Of a DNA stretch of 18,847 nt, positions 1 through 5,910 are shown piece after piece. Each line of letters opens with the position of its first letter. Positions within the stretch are counted from its first letter, which is position 1. A program made the translations under genes and the position numbers. Source of the stretch: an uncultured Candidatus Melainabacteria bacterium (GTDB taxonomy: Bacteria > Cyanobacteriota > Vampirovibrionia > Gastranaerophilales > Gastranaerophilaceae); NCBI GenBank assembly GCA_934747335.1, contig CAKVGS010000035.1, positions 1 through 18,847 on the forward strand. Direction: 5' to 3'. A model generated the notes under the pieces. That model had not been told where the DNA came from, searched no databases, and was given only the letters and a program-made list of their open reading frames with translations.

Positions 1-98
1 TTATATAAATTTGCTAAAATAAATTTGTGAAAATAGTAAAATTTTTTAAAAATAATATTAATAAATACAGTTTTCAAACAATTATTTGGGCTTTTTGG
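1..98 (+). repeat. Direct repeat, unit 1 (promoter plus N-terminus of copy 1)
   Basis: These 98 bases recur at 538-635 with two substitutions (at 78 and 83). The repeat covers the presumed promoter, the GTG start and the first 24 codons. Because the window begins inside it, the repeat may extend further left. Confidence 0.9.
12..20 (+). promoter_or_regulatory. Extended -10 promoter, leaderless architecture (copy 1)
   Basis: TGC TAAAAT lies with exactly six bases between the hexamer and the GTG at 27. A transcript starting about seven bases after the hexamer would begin at the start codon itself. The arrangement is repeated at 549-557 for the paralogue. Confidence 0.45.
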
Positions 99-503
99 GT
101 ACAAATAGCATTCTTGTTAGTATTCATACGTAATCTAAGCCATTTTACAGATCATTCCGATTTTATTATATTTTTAGCACTATCCTTGCCCGTCTTTGTT
201 ATTCCAATTGCAAACTTGATATTAATTTTAGTGTACATTTTATTTAAAGAAAAAGAGAAAAACTCTAGTGGATTTGTCATAAAAAACAAAATTCTAATAA
301 ACAATCCTATTTACAAGCTGTTATGTATCTTATCATTTGGTTTTATTGTGATATTCTTAATCTCTACAACAATACTAAGCATATATTTTGTCATTTGGAA
401 TATTCAGGATGGTTTTTTGACATTTGTCATTTTTACTTTGCCAATATTAATTATCATATTTTTGCTATATCTATTAGCGAGAAAATTTTTTATTTATAAA
501 TAA
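27..503 (+). CDS. Small four-helix membrane protein, tandem copy 1
   Basis: Unrecognised 158-residue integral membrane protein with a GTG start. Hydrophobic segments lie at about residues 14-37, 46-73, 97-124 and 130-155, with a charged loop (KEKEKN) near 74-80 and a positively charged C-terminus (LLARKFFIYK). There is no signal peptide cleavage site and no catalytic motif. It is the first of two tandem paralogues; the second starts at 564. The N-terminal ~24 residues and the C-terminal segment are nearly the same in both, while the middle has diverged. There is no Shine-Dalgarno sequence. An extended -10 (TGC TAAAAT, 12-20) ends six bases before the GTG, so translation from a leaderless mRNA is inferred. 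Function is unknown; I am confident it is a real gene because the paralogue keeps frame, start and length. Confidence 0.75.
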   Translation: MKIVKFFKNNINKYSFQTIIWAFWVQIAFLLVFIRNLSHFTDHSDFIIFLALSLPVFVIPIANLILILVYILFKEKEKNSSGFVIKNKILINNPIYKLLCILSFGFIVIFLISTTILSIYFVIWNIQDGFLTFVIFTLPILIIIFLLYLLARKFFIYK

Positions 504-537
504 TCCAATCATCTTTTTCTATTTGGAATTGAACTAT

Positions 538-635
538 TTATATAAATTTGCTAAAATAAATTTGTGAAAATAGTAAAATTTTTTAAAAATAATATTAATA
601 AATACAGTTTTCAAGCAATCATTTGGGCTTTTTGG
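538..635 (+). repeat. Direct repeat, unit 2 (promoter plus N-terminus of copy 2)
   Basis: Second copy of the 98-base direct repeat, offset by exactly 537 bases. Similarity stops abruptly after the codons for the AFW motif. A shorter shared block (TAAATAATCCAATC) follows the end of each gene, at about 496-510 and 1058-1072, so the whole ~537-bp unit was duplicated. Confidence 0.9.
549..557 (+). promoter_or_regulatory. Extended -10 promoter, leaderless architecture (copy 2)
   Basis: Identical TGC TAAAAT with six bases to the GTG at 564, and no purine-rich ribosome binding site upstream. Confidence 0.45.
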
Positions 636-1064
636 AGTTTGCTTTGCTTTGCATTACTAACTATTTTTCTATGCTATATAACGTTTAGTATGCTAAAGAT
701 TGATGTCTTCACGTATCAGTCTATATTATGGTTGCTAATAATACTTTTTCTTACTGTAATATTACCAATTCTAATTTTTACAATTGTTTTAATCTTTTTA
801 TTTTTTAAGGAAAAGGAATTTTTCTTTTCGGATTTTTTTATAAGAAATGAATTTTTAACAAAGAATCCGCTATATCTATTTATTTGTATACTTTCATTTC
901 TACTGGAAATTGTACTTATTCTATTATCTTTGACATTGACAATTAGAATGTTCGTTGTCGATACAGAAGGAACTTTTTTTATATTTATTCATTTTGGTTT
1001 TCCGATACTGATTATAATATTTTTGCTGTATCTATTGGCAAGAAAAATTTTTCTTTATAAATAA
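564..1064 (+). CDS. Small four-helix membrane protein, tandem copy 2
   Basis: Unrecognised 166-residue integral membrane protein, paralogue of the upstream gene. It has four hydrophobic stretches, at about 14-38, 50-80, 103-126 and 136-160, and ends in LLARKIFLYK. The GTG start and the 26 bases before it copy those of copy 1 exactly. The first 98 bp of the repeat unit differ from copy 1 at only two positions, whereas the central region is hardly alignable at DNA level. This pattern suggests an old duplication whose 5' end has been homogenised by gene conversion, or strong selection on the promoter and N-terminus. Like copy 1 it has a TAAAAT hexamer six bases before the GTG and no ribosome binding site. 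Function unknown. Confidence 0.75.
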   Translation: MKIVKFFKNNINKYSFQAIIWAFWSLLCFALLTIFLCYITFSMLKIDVFTYQSILWLLIILFLTVILPILIFTIVLIFLFFKEKEFFFSDFFIRNEFLTKNPLYLFICILSFLLEIVLILLSLTLTIRMFVVDTEGTFFIFIHFGFPILIIIFLLYLLARKIFLYK

Positions 1065-1093
1065 TCCAATCTCATTTTAAAAATGTAGGATTC

Positions 1094-1121
1094 ATTTGTT
1101 TTTTTGTACAAAAAAACAAAT
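1094..1121. terminator. Perfect 28-base A/T-rich palindrome, possible terminator
   Basis: A self-complementary sequence centred on GTAC, with seven T's on the left arm and seven A's on the right, lies 30 bases after the second membrane protein. It has no GC-rich stem and no following T-tract, so termination is only a possibility; it may equally be a cruciform site or protein-binding site. Confidence 0.3.
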
Positions 1122-1124
1122 ATT

Positions 1125-1170
1125 CTTGGTCCTTCCCTCTCCTTGGGAGAGGGCTAGGGAGAGGGTTTTA
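1125..1170 (+). repeat. 46-bp GAGAGGG repeat, copy 1
   Basis: Begins CTTGGTCCTTCCCTC and ends AGGGAGAGGGTTTTA, with an internal hairpin (CCCTCTCC / GGGAGAGGG). The same element, also exactly 46 bases and in the same orientation, lies at 10059-10104 and 12758-12803. A small reading frame crossing this copy is not regarded as a gene. Confidence 0.85.
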
Positions 1171-1223
1171 TATAAAGATGGGAATCGCTCACGCTTTTCC
1201 CACCTACCTACTTTTAAATTATT

Positions 1224-1257
1224 GTCGTGCTCAATGAAAACGTTGAGCACGACCTAC
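1224..1257 (-). repeat. REP element, copy 1 (CTAC foot on right)
   Basis: The hairpin GTCGTGCTCAA / TTGAGCACGAC (1224-1253) has an 11-base perfect stem, extendable to 13 with a G-T pair and an AAAA loop. It is followed directly by CTAC, so GTAG is the 5' foot on the minus strand. The stem has compensatory changes relative to other copies (GTGCTCAA/TTGAGCAC for GTGTTCAA/TTGAACAC), which shows that base pairing is what is conserved. Confidence 0.85.
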
Positions 1258-1345
1258 AAACTTCATATTTTGTTACAAATTGTCAATTTTTAATCAAAGA
1301 AAATCTTTTTATATATAAGGGTTAGTTAAATAGGTAGATATATTT

Positions 1346-2152
1346 ATGATTAATGCTGTAAAAGGTCTAAAGTTAGTTGAAAATACGATTATGACAGCTG
1401 CTAAACATCCAACGGACATTCCAAAATATGGTCAAGCACATAGACAACTTACATCAATTTATGACGAGTTGGTGGGCGGTACTAAAATGTTTAATGATTG
1501 TCGAAATGGTAAATTAGGTGAAGATGCCGGTTGGAATTTTTTAGAAAAAATTATGAATTTAACACAATCGAAAACTTGGATTGGTGCTAATATTAAGAAA
1601 CAAGTTGGAAAACATAAAATTCCGCGTTATTTATATCACGTAACTACAAAATCTAATTATGAATCTATGTTAAAAACAGGAACCTTAAGAGTTACGAATG
1701 AGAGTGGGTTAGGTTCTGGTGTTTTTATGCTTGAATTACAAAATATGATTAAACATTATGGCAATCATAAAGGCTATCGTGGATTAGAAAGATTGTTGGG
1801 ACAAGGACGCTTTCATCAAGATTCCGAATTGGTTTTATTAAAGATTCCCACTGCAAAGTTAGATGCAAGCCGACTCTCAATAAGGGATAATGGAATGCCA
1901 AGCGTTGCTTGTATTCCAGATTTAACAGTTGCATTAGGAGATTCAGCAGTAAGTTCTAAGTTATATAAACAAAGAAAAGTCGGATTAGAATATATTTATC
2001 CTCATGATATACCAATCAATGAAATATCTGTTGTTGGGTCAGCTAAAACAAAAGATTTAGCTGAAACTATGAGCGACACAGAAGCTTTAGAAATATGGAA
2101 AACACTAACACAAGGGAATCCTGAACATAGAGCTTTTGAGGTGCTAGGTTAA
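1346..2152 (+). CDS. Putative ADP-ribosyltransferase-fold protein
   Basis: 268 residues with no signal peptide or membrane segment. The N-terminal ~90 residues look helical and are unrecognised. From about residue 94 the sequence has the pattern of the ADP-ribosyltransferase superfamily of the DarT/Tpt1/PARP type: strand plus LYHVTT (His98, Thr100), then a helix with NYESMLKTGTL, a Gly-rich GSGVFM turn, a strand ELVLLKIPTAKLD near 161-173, and a final strand with a Glu (GLEYIYPHDIP, Glu215) where the catalytic Glu commonly sits. These are motif-level resemblances read by eye; no close named relative was recognised. The protein could be a toxin, a nucleotide or RNA modifier, or an inactive fold member. 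It is monocistronic, with only a weak AGGT before the ATG, and is followed by a degenerate REP hairpin. Confidence 0.5.
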   Translation: MINAVKGLKLVENTIMTAAKHPTDIPKYGQAHRQLTSIYDELVGGTKMFNDCRNGKLGEDAGWNFLEKIMNLTQSKTWIGANIKKQVGKHKIPRYLYHVTTKSNYESMLKTGTLRVTNESGLGSGVFMLELQNMIKHYGNHKGYRGLERLLGQGRFHQDSELVLLKIPTAKLDASRLSIRDNGMPSVACIPDLTVALGDSAVSSKLYKQRKVGLEYIYPHDIPINEISVVGSAKTKDLAETMSDTEALEIWKTLTQGNPEHRAFEVLG

Positions 2153-2166
2153 AGCCGTAACCATTG

Positions 2167-2196
2167 GTCGTGTCCAACTTTCTCATTGAACACGAC
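2167..2196. repeat. REP element, copy 2 (degenerate, no GTAG foot)
   Basis: A 30-base GTCGTG..CACGAC hairpin starting 15 bases after the putative ADP-ribosyltransferase gene. The inner stem has decayed (GTGTCCAA against TTGAACAC) and neither end carries GTAG/CTAC, so it is probably an inactive copy. It may still limit read-through between the convergent genes on either side. Confidence 0.75.
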
Positions 2197-2265
2197 TAAC
2201 CCCAAACCAAACGCAAACGACTCCCCACCTTAAACAAACCTATTCACATATTAACCTTTAAAAAC

Positions 2266-2299
2266 AATTTTCCACTTTCAATTTTCAATTTTCCATTCC
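2266..2299 (-). repeat. GGAAAGT-rich repeat, diverged single copy
   Basis: A polypyrimidine stretch with CACTTTCAATTTTCAATTTT resembles the arms at 7707 and 7811. It lies just after the portal gene's stop codon on the minus strand. Confidence 0.5.
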
Positions 2300-2306
2300 T
2301 CAAACC

Positions 2307-4031
2307 CTACTGCGCGCCACCTTCATTCACCGCGCCCAAAAACCTTTCCGGACTATCGACCCCTTTTTGCTCAAAATACCAAATAAATATTTCCTGCAAA
2401 TTCAAAGGTATCAAGGACGAAAATTTCTCAATCGCTTGTATCACAATGTCTGCCTGTTCGGATTTTTGCGTTGTCATAGAAGAATCCGCATACATGTATT
2501 TATAATCGCCTTGACGAACAAAATCATCAATTTCAATTACTTCTTGCTTGTTTTCATGGTTTACAAAAACGGTTTCGATGCCGGATTTAAAATCCGCGCA
2601 CAATTTTGCAACTTTTTCTACGTTTGGAATAATCAAATCTTGGTTAATCGTATCCACAAGCATTGCAAGACGTATCATTTGACCTTGTGTTTTTGTGTTA
2701 ATTTCTGTTGCTGTTTTTGTGCCACTTGTTTCAACAGAGCCAATCATATTAGGGAAAATTCCTGAAACTTCTGCCATTAAATCGTTTAAGAATTCAATAT
2801 CTTGTAAGAATATATTTGAATTAAATGTCAATTGCTGAAAAGCACCGCTCGGAGTCAAATTGTCACCATATTCGATAATTTTACCCGGATAAAGATTAAT
2901 TTCATCCTCATCAAAAAATCCTTCCGGCGCAAGAAGTGGCGGATTCTCGTTAAGCGTTTGCAAGTTACAAGTCCTGTTCATCAATTCCTCTTGCAAATGC
3001 GCCAATGATAAAACAGAGTACAACGGACTTATACCGCGCTTAGTTTCAGGGTCGGTGATAAACGCACCATAAGAAAACGGGTTAATAATGCTTTCATTTT
3101 TACCGAAAAATGCCAAATACTTACGTGCAACAACCACTGCATGCCAGTTATGCAATACTACTCCATTAGACAATTTTAAATCACCCCAATGTTCTAAAAC
3201 TTCTATTGTTGAACCGTTTACAACATCTTTTATTTTCGGTTTTTGACTTGCGCTTGTCGGAAGCTCTAAAATTTCGGCTTTTTCTTCGTCCGTAAAATTA
3301 TAATACTTGTTATTAATAATTTCACTTGCGGTTTTATAAGACCTGTAAATTTTTGGGCAAGAATCCCAATTATCTTTTTGTGATGAATCAAAAACTAAAT
3401 CGGCAGGATTTACGGCGTAAATAAAAGGATTGTCGTAAATTTTACGTGAATCTACCCAATAATTTTTGCCATTTTTTATAGCTTCTAATATTTGCGGAAG
3501 CTTCGCGAAATCTTGTGAAAAAAGGTTTTTAAAGAAATCAATAGGACGTCGATATTCTTCATATTTCTTTTTCCAAGCCGTGAAAGAAATCAATTCACCA
3601 TAAAGTAAAGCGTTATCAATGATTTGGTCACAGGTCTTTTGGTAACCCATTTTTTCAAGAATGTCCACAAGCATTGCTTTTTGCTTATTTGACGCGTTGT
3701 TGGAGTCGTGATTTTCACCTGACACGTCGAACATAGAATTAACATTTGCATAAGTATTTCTCCAGATAAAAGCTTTTAGGGTTTGATAAAACATGAAAGT
3801 CTTACACATTTTGATTTTTGCTTTCCATTTTTGGTTTTTGTCAGTTAGTGATTTAAAATCATTTTTGAAGAAAATTTCGTTGGCAAGATTTGATGCCATT
3901 TCTAAATTCTCTGAACGTTCGCTGTTTAGCGTCACGAATTTAGAAGAAATTTTACTTACTAATTGCTCTTTTTCTTCTTGCGTAAGCTTTTTGATTTTTT
4001 CATCCTGATTAATGATGTATTCAAATGACAT
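2307..4031 (-). CDS. Phage portal protein (head-tail connector)
   Basis: 574 residues, full length for a podovirus-type portal, the dodecameric ring that forms the DNA entry vertex of a phage head. Recognisable portal features include the conserved stretch RGISPLYSVLSLAHLQEELM followed by NENPPLLAPEG. Next come a wing-like region and a stem-like helix region with GTKTATEIN, as in other portals, and an acidic/hydrophobic C-terminus ending in a short Gly-rich tail. There is no frameshift or internal stop. The start is supported by GGAAAGGA upstream of the ATG. No terminase large subunit, scaffold, protease or capsid gene adjoins it: the downstream side is empty and the upstream side holds a RAYT gene. 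It is therefore probably a prophage remnant. The assignment rests on pattern recognition, not a search. Confidence 0.75.
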   Translation of the reverse strand: MSFEYIINQDEKIKKLTQEEKEQLVSKISSKFVTLNSERSENLEMASNLANEIFFKNDFKSLTDKNQKWKAKIKMCKTFMFYQTLKAFIWRNTYANVNSMFDVSGENHDSNNASNKQKAMLVDILEKMGYQKTCDQIIDNALLYGELISFTAWKKKYEEYRRPIDFFKNLFSQDFAKLPQILEAIKNGKNYWVDSRKIYDNPFIYAVNPADLVFDSSQKDNWDSCPKIYRSYKTASEIINNKYYNFTDEEKAEILELPTSASQKPKIKDVVNGSTIEVLEHWGDLKLSNGVVLHNWHAVVVARKYLAFFGKNESIINPFSYGAFITDPETKRGISPLYSVLSLAHLQEELMNRTCNLQTLNENPPLLAPEGFFDEDEINLYPGKIIEYGDNLTPSGAFQQLTFNSNIFLQDIEFLNDLMAEVSGIFPNMIGSVETSGTKTATEINTKTQGQMIRLAMLVDTINQDLIIPNVEKVAKLCADFKSGIETVFVNHENKQEVIEIDDFVRQGDYKYMYADSSMTTQKSEQADIVIQAIEKFSSLIPLNLQEIFIWYFEQKGVDSPERFLGAVNEGGAQ

Positions 4032-4044
4032 ATTTTTCCTTTCC

Positions 4045-4056
4045 GGAGTATACTCC
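4045..4056. promoter_or_regulatory. Perfect 12-base palindrome upstream of portal gene
   Basis: GGAGTATACTCC lies 14 bases upstream of the portal start codon. It could be an operator, or a small hairpin next to the ribosome binding site. The position is suggestive but nothing else supports a regulatory role. Confidence 0.3.
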
Positions 4057-4065
4057 TAATAATTT

Positions 4066-4100
4066 GTCGTGTTGGATGAAAATTGTCCAACACGACCTAC
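4066..4100 (-). repeat. REP element, copy 3 (left half of a REPIN)
   Basis: The hairpin GTCGTGTTGGA..TCCAACACGAC (4066-4096) is followed by CTAC, so its GTAG foot is on the minus strand. It faces copy 4 across 15 bases, giving an inverted REP pair just upstream of the RAYT gene. Confidence 0.9.
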
Positions 4101-4115
4101 ATATCGCCAACCACC

Positions 4116-4150
4116 GTAGGTCGTGTTCAACTATTGTCATTGAACACGAC
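4116..4150 (+). repeat. REP element, copy 4 (right half of a REPIN)
   Basis: GTAG (4116-4119) is followed by the hairpin GTCGTGTTCAA..TTGAACACGAC (4120-4150). Together with copy 3 it forms an inverted doublet: the facing CTAC and GTAG feet could pair, so the 85-base unit 4066-4150 can fold into one long hairpin. That is the layout called a REPIN. Confidence 0.9.
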
Positions 4151-4180
4151 AAAAACTTTTCAAAAACAAACATTTTATTA

Positions 4181-4186
4181 TATAAT
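4181..4186 (+). promoter_or_regulatory. -10 hexamer of the RAYT gene, leaderless architecture
   Basis: A perfect TATAAT lies six bases before the ATG at 4193. A weak -35 (TTTTCA, 4157-4162) lies 18 bases upstream. There is no Shine-Dalgarno sequence. The -35 region directly abuts REP copy 4, so occupancy of the REP could affect transcription. Confidence 0.5.
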
Positions 4187-4192
4187 CTAACA

Positions 4193-4732
4193 ATGCAATA
4201 TAAGAGATTATTCATTGAAAATTCATACGTTTTTATTACAATCGTAACCGCAAAACGACGCAAAATATTGCTTGAAAACATTCAAATCTTGCGTGAAGCA
4301 TTCAAACACACTATTCAAAGTTTTAATTATGAAATTTATGCAATATGTATTTTACCTGAACATATTCACACGATAATAAAACCTTATGATATAAATGATT
4401 ATCCTAAAATTATTCAACAAATAAAACGTTATTTTTCTCAAAAAATAGATAAACAAAATATTGATAATTATTCATTAACATCGGGTAATGTAAGGCGCAA
4501 AGAATGTGATATCTGGCAGTATAGATATTGGGAACACACAATAAGAGATGTCAATGATTTGTATAAACATCTTGATTATATTCATTATAATCCGATTAAA
4601 CATGGCTATACGAATAAAGCTAAGGACTGGGAGTTTTCAAGTTTCAATAAATTTGTAAAACAACATCTTTATGAATCAGATTGGTGTAATTTTGATAATA
4701 TCAATAAAATCAATGAATTGAATTATGAATAG
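4193..4732 (+). CDS. REP-associated tyrosine transposase (RAYT, Y1/HUH family)
   Basis: 179 residues. RAYTs are single-strand nucleases of the IS200/IS605 TnpA superfamily that bind and cleave REP sequences next to a GTAG tetranucleotide. The HUH motif is HIH at 57-59 in LPEHIHTIIKP. The family's C-terminal signature is present as WQYRYWEHTIRD (109-120) followed by DYIHYNPIKHGY (128-139), which holds the candidate catalytic tyrosines (Tyr129, Tyr132). A longer frame open from 4025 is not the gene: its first 56 codons run through the two REP hairpins, and a perfect -10 lies just before the ATG at 4193. The gene is bracketed by cognate-looking REPs (copies 3 and 4 before, copy 5 after). There are no IS-type terminal inverted repeats or second ORF, as expected for a RAYT. 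It appears intact. Confidence 0.9.
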   Translation: MQYKRLFIENSYVFITIVTAKRRKILLENIQILREAFKHTIQSFNYEIYAICILPEHIHTIIKPYDINDYPKIIQQIKRYFSQKIDKQNIDNYSLTSGNVRRKECDIWQYRYWEHTIRDVNDLYKHLDYIHYNPIKHGYTNKAKDWEFSSFNKFVKQHLYESDWCNFDNINKINELNYE

Positions 4733-4737
4733 TTATT

Positions 4738-4772
4738 GTCGTGTTCAATGACAATTGTTGAACACGACCTAC
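4738..4772 (-). repeat. REP element, copy 5 (downstream of RAYT gene)
   Basis: The hairpin GTCGTGTTCAA..TTGAACACGAC (4738-4768) plus CTAC starts five bases after the RAYT stop codon. It also lies between that gene and the convergent XRE gene ending at 4783, so it probably serves as a two-way transcription barrier. Confidence 0.9.
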
Positions 4773-4782
4773 AAGCTTTTAA

Positions 4783-5109
4783 CTATTCCTTCATCAACCC
4801 TTTTGTCACATTGTATAAAATATCAAGCTTTGTAGAATTGTTGGCTATAAAATGCACGTTTTTGATAATTTCATCAACAAGCTCTTCGTTATTTCTCAAA
4901 TGATTTGTTGCAAAAAGTTCTTCGGTTGTGGTGTTCAAAGCTTTTATAATTTTATCTAATGTTTCTGCAGTAACAAAATTTTCGCCAATCTCAATTCCGC
5001 TCAATGTTCTTTGTGAAACATCAACGGCTTCTGCTAATTGCTCTTGCGTTAATCCTCGATTTAGACGCATGCGCTTAATTTTTTTGCCTAATTCTTCTTT
5101 GACACCCAT
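4783..5109 (-). CDS. XRE-family helix-turn-helix regulator
   Basis: 108 residues. The N-terminal helix-turn-helix of the Cro/CI (XRE) type spans about 7-62: LGKKIKRMRLNRGLTQEQLA, then EAVDVSQRTLSGIEIGENF, then ETLDKIIKALNTTTEELF. The C-terminal ~40 residues are helical and unrecognised, perhaps a dimerisation or partner-binding tail. The start has AAAGG eight bases upstream. It is divergent from the small gene at 5371 across a 261-base gap, so autoregulation and control of that gene are plausible but unproven. It may be the phage-derived regulator of this region, or an orphan. Confidence 0.85.
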   Translation of the reverse strand: MGVKEELGKKIKRMRLNRGLTQEQLAEAVDVSQRTLSGIEIGENFVTAETLDKIIKALNTTTEELFATNHLRNNEELVDEIIKNVHFIANNSTKLDILYNVTKGLMKE

Positions 5110-5273
5110 AAAATACCTTTTATAACATATTAGCTTTTTATACGTTAGATTTCATAAAAATGATAAAATATGTCTTTAAATGTATTTTATATTAAGTTTT
5201 GTAAACCTGTAATGTGGCTTTATTTCTATATTGTAGCATTTTAGAAATTTAATTTCATAAATTTAAGCAATTT

Positions 5274-5301
5274 TTGAAAACAAAAAGACTTTATATATAC
5301 A
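5274..5301 (+). promoter_or_regulatory. Candidate promoter of the 106-residue gene
   Basis: TTGAAA (5274-5279) and TATACA (5296-5301) are separated by 16 bases, leaving a leader of about 60 bases before the ATG at 5371. The rest of 5110-5273 is A/T-rich, with a short inverted repeat (AAAATA..TATTTT at about 5165-5188) that could be an operator shared with the divergent XRE gene. Confidence 0.4.
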
Positions 5302-5370
5302 TAACACACGAGGATTTGCAAAACCTAGTATAACACAAGATATTATAGAAAAATTTAAGGAGAAAGAATT

Positions 5371-5691
5371 ATGACAACACCTATCAGCAAAACACAAGTT
5401 AAAACACAAACAGCAAAAAAAGTACAAGTTAAACCAAAAGAGCAACAAAAAATTAATAGTACATTTGAAAAGAATGAACCTAGCACTGCAAAATTAGCAG
5501 TAAATAGAACCGGGGCTGTTGTCATGGCACCGTTAGCAGCAACAGCTGGCGTATTAACATTAGTTGGAGGGTTTTTAAACGGCGTTCTTAACCCTAACAC
5601 AACAGTAGATCATTCAATGAATGAAAGTATAAAAGCTGCCGGTCAAGGTGCTGATATGCTTGAAAAAATGTGGGAAGGACGATATTTTTAA
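5371..5691 (+). CDS. Small protein with basic N-terminus and Gly/Ala-rich hydrophobic segment
   Basis: Unrecognised, 106 residues. Residues 1-40 are Lys/Gln/Thr-rich with repeated short motifs (KTQVKTQTAKKVQVK) and are probably disordered. Residues ~47-72 form one moderately hydrophobic Gly/Ala-rich segment (VVMAPLAATAGVLTLVGGFL) that could insert in or lie on a membrane. The remainder is a short amphipathic tail ending in EKMWEGRYF. Strong Shine-Dalgarno AAGGAG before the ATG. It is followed by a REP-type hairpin with a T-rich tail that would act as terminator. The segment resembles bacteriocin or phage-lysis peptides in composition, but no processing site (GG leader) or lysis partner is seen. 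Function unknown. Confidence 0.6.
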   Translation: MTTPISKTQVKTQTAKKVQVKPKEQQKINSTFEKNEPSTAKLAVNRTGAVVMAPLAATAGVLTLVGGFLNGVLNPNTTVDHSMNESIKAAGQGADMLEKMWEGRYF

Positions 5692-5720
5692 TAAGTAATT
5701 AAATCTCACAAAAACTATCT

Positions 5721-5756
5721 GTCGTGTTGGTAATTTTACCAACACGACTTTTAACT
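5721..5756 (+). terminator. Terminator-like hairpin, REP-type stem (REP copy 6)
   Basis: A perfect 13-base stem, GTCGTGTTGGTAA / TTACCAACACGAC (5721-5748), is followed by TTTTAACTTT. It shares the GTCGTGTT core with the REP family but has no GTAG foot. It sits 30 bases after the 106-residue gene and is well formed to stop its transcript. Confidence 0.65.
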
Positions 5757-5787
5757 TTAACTCTCTCACCCCTTGTGAGAGAGTTAA
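5757..5787. terminator. Second hairpin between convergent genes
   Basis: A perfect 13-base stem (TTAACTCTCTCAC / GTGAGAGAGTTAA) with a CCCTT loop lies between the 106-residue gene and the convergent lipase gene. It resembles a fragment of the GAGAGGG repeats. It probably acts as a transcription barrier in either direction. Confidence 0.45.
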
Positions 5788-5910
5788 TTATCGATTGAGA
5801 ATGAAGGTATTTTGCTCTACATAATACCTAAACTCGTTTAACATTGACAAGCAAACAGGGCTTGGACAAGAGAAAATACAAATTCATACTTGTGATATTA
5901 TGAATAAATC

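Noticed and set aside
1096..1293. 65-codon open frame after the second membrane protein gene
   Set aside because: It runs through the A/T palindrome, the 46-bp repeat and REP copy 1, has no ribosome binding site, and its sequence is translated repeat.
4025..4192. 56-codon N-terminal extension of the RAYT frame
   Set aside because: It translates both REP hairpins, and the perfect -10 box lies just before the ATG at 4193.
4021..4281. Minus-strand frame overlapping the start of the RAYT gene
   Set aside because: It overlaps the REPIN and a clearly identified gene, and has no recognisable features.
4193..4732. Ordinary IS200/IS605 insertion sequence
   Set aside because: The C-terminal WEHTIRD and YIHYNPIKHG motifs and flanking GTAG-footed REPs fit a RAYT; no tnpB or IS-type subterminal ends are present.
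1224..5748. GTCGTG..CACGAC repeats as a CRISPR array
   Set aside because: Copies are irregularly spaced over kilobases, occur in both orientations and have no uniform spacers or cas genes.
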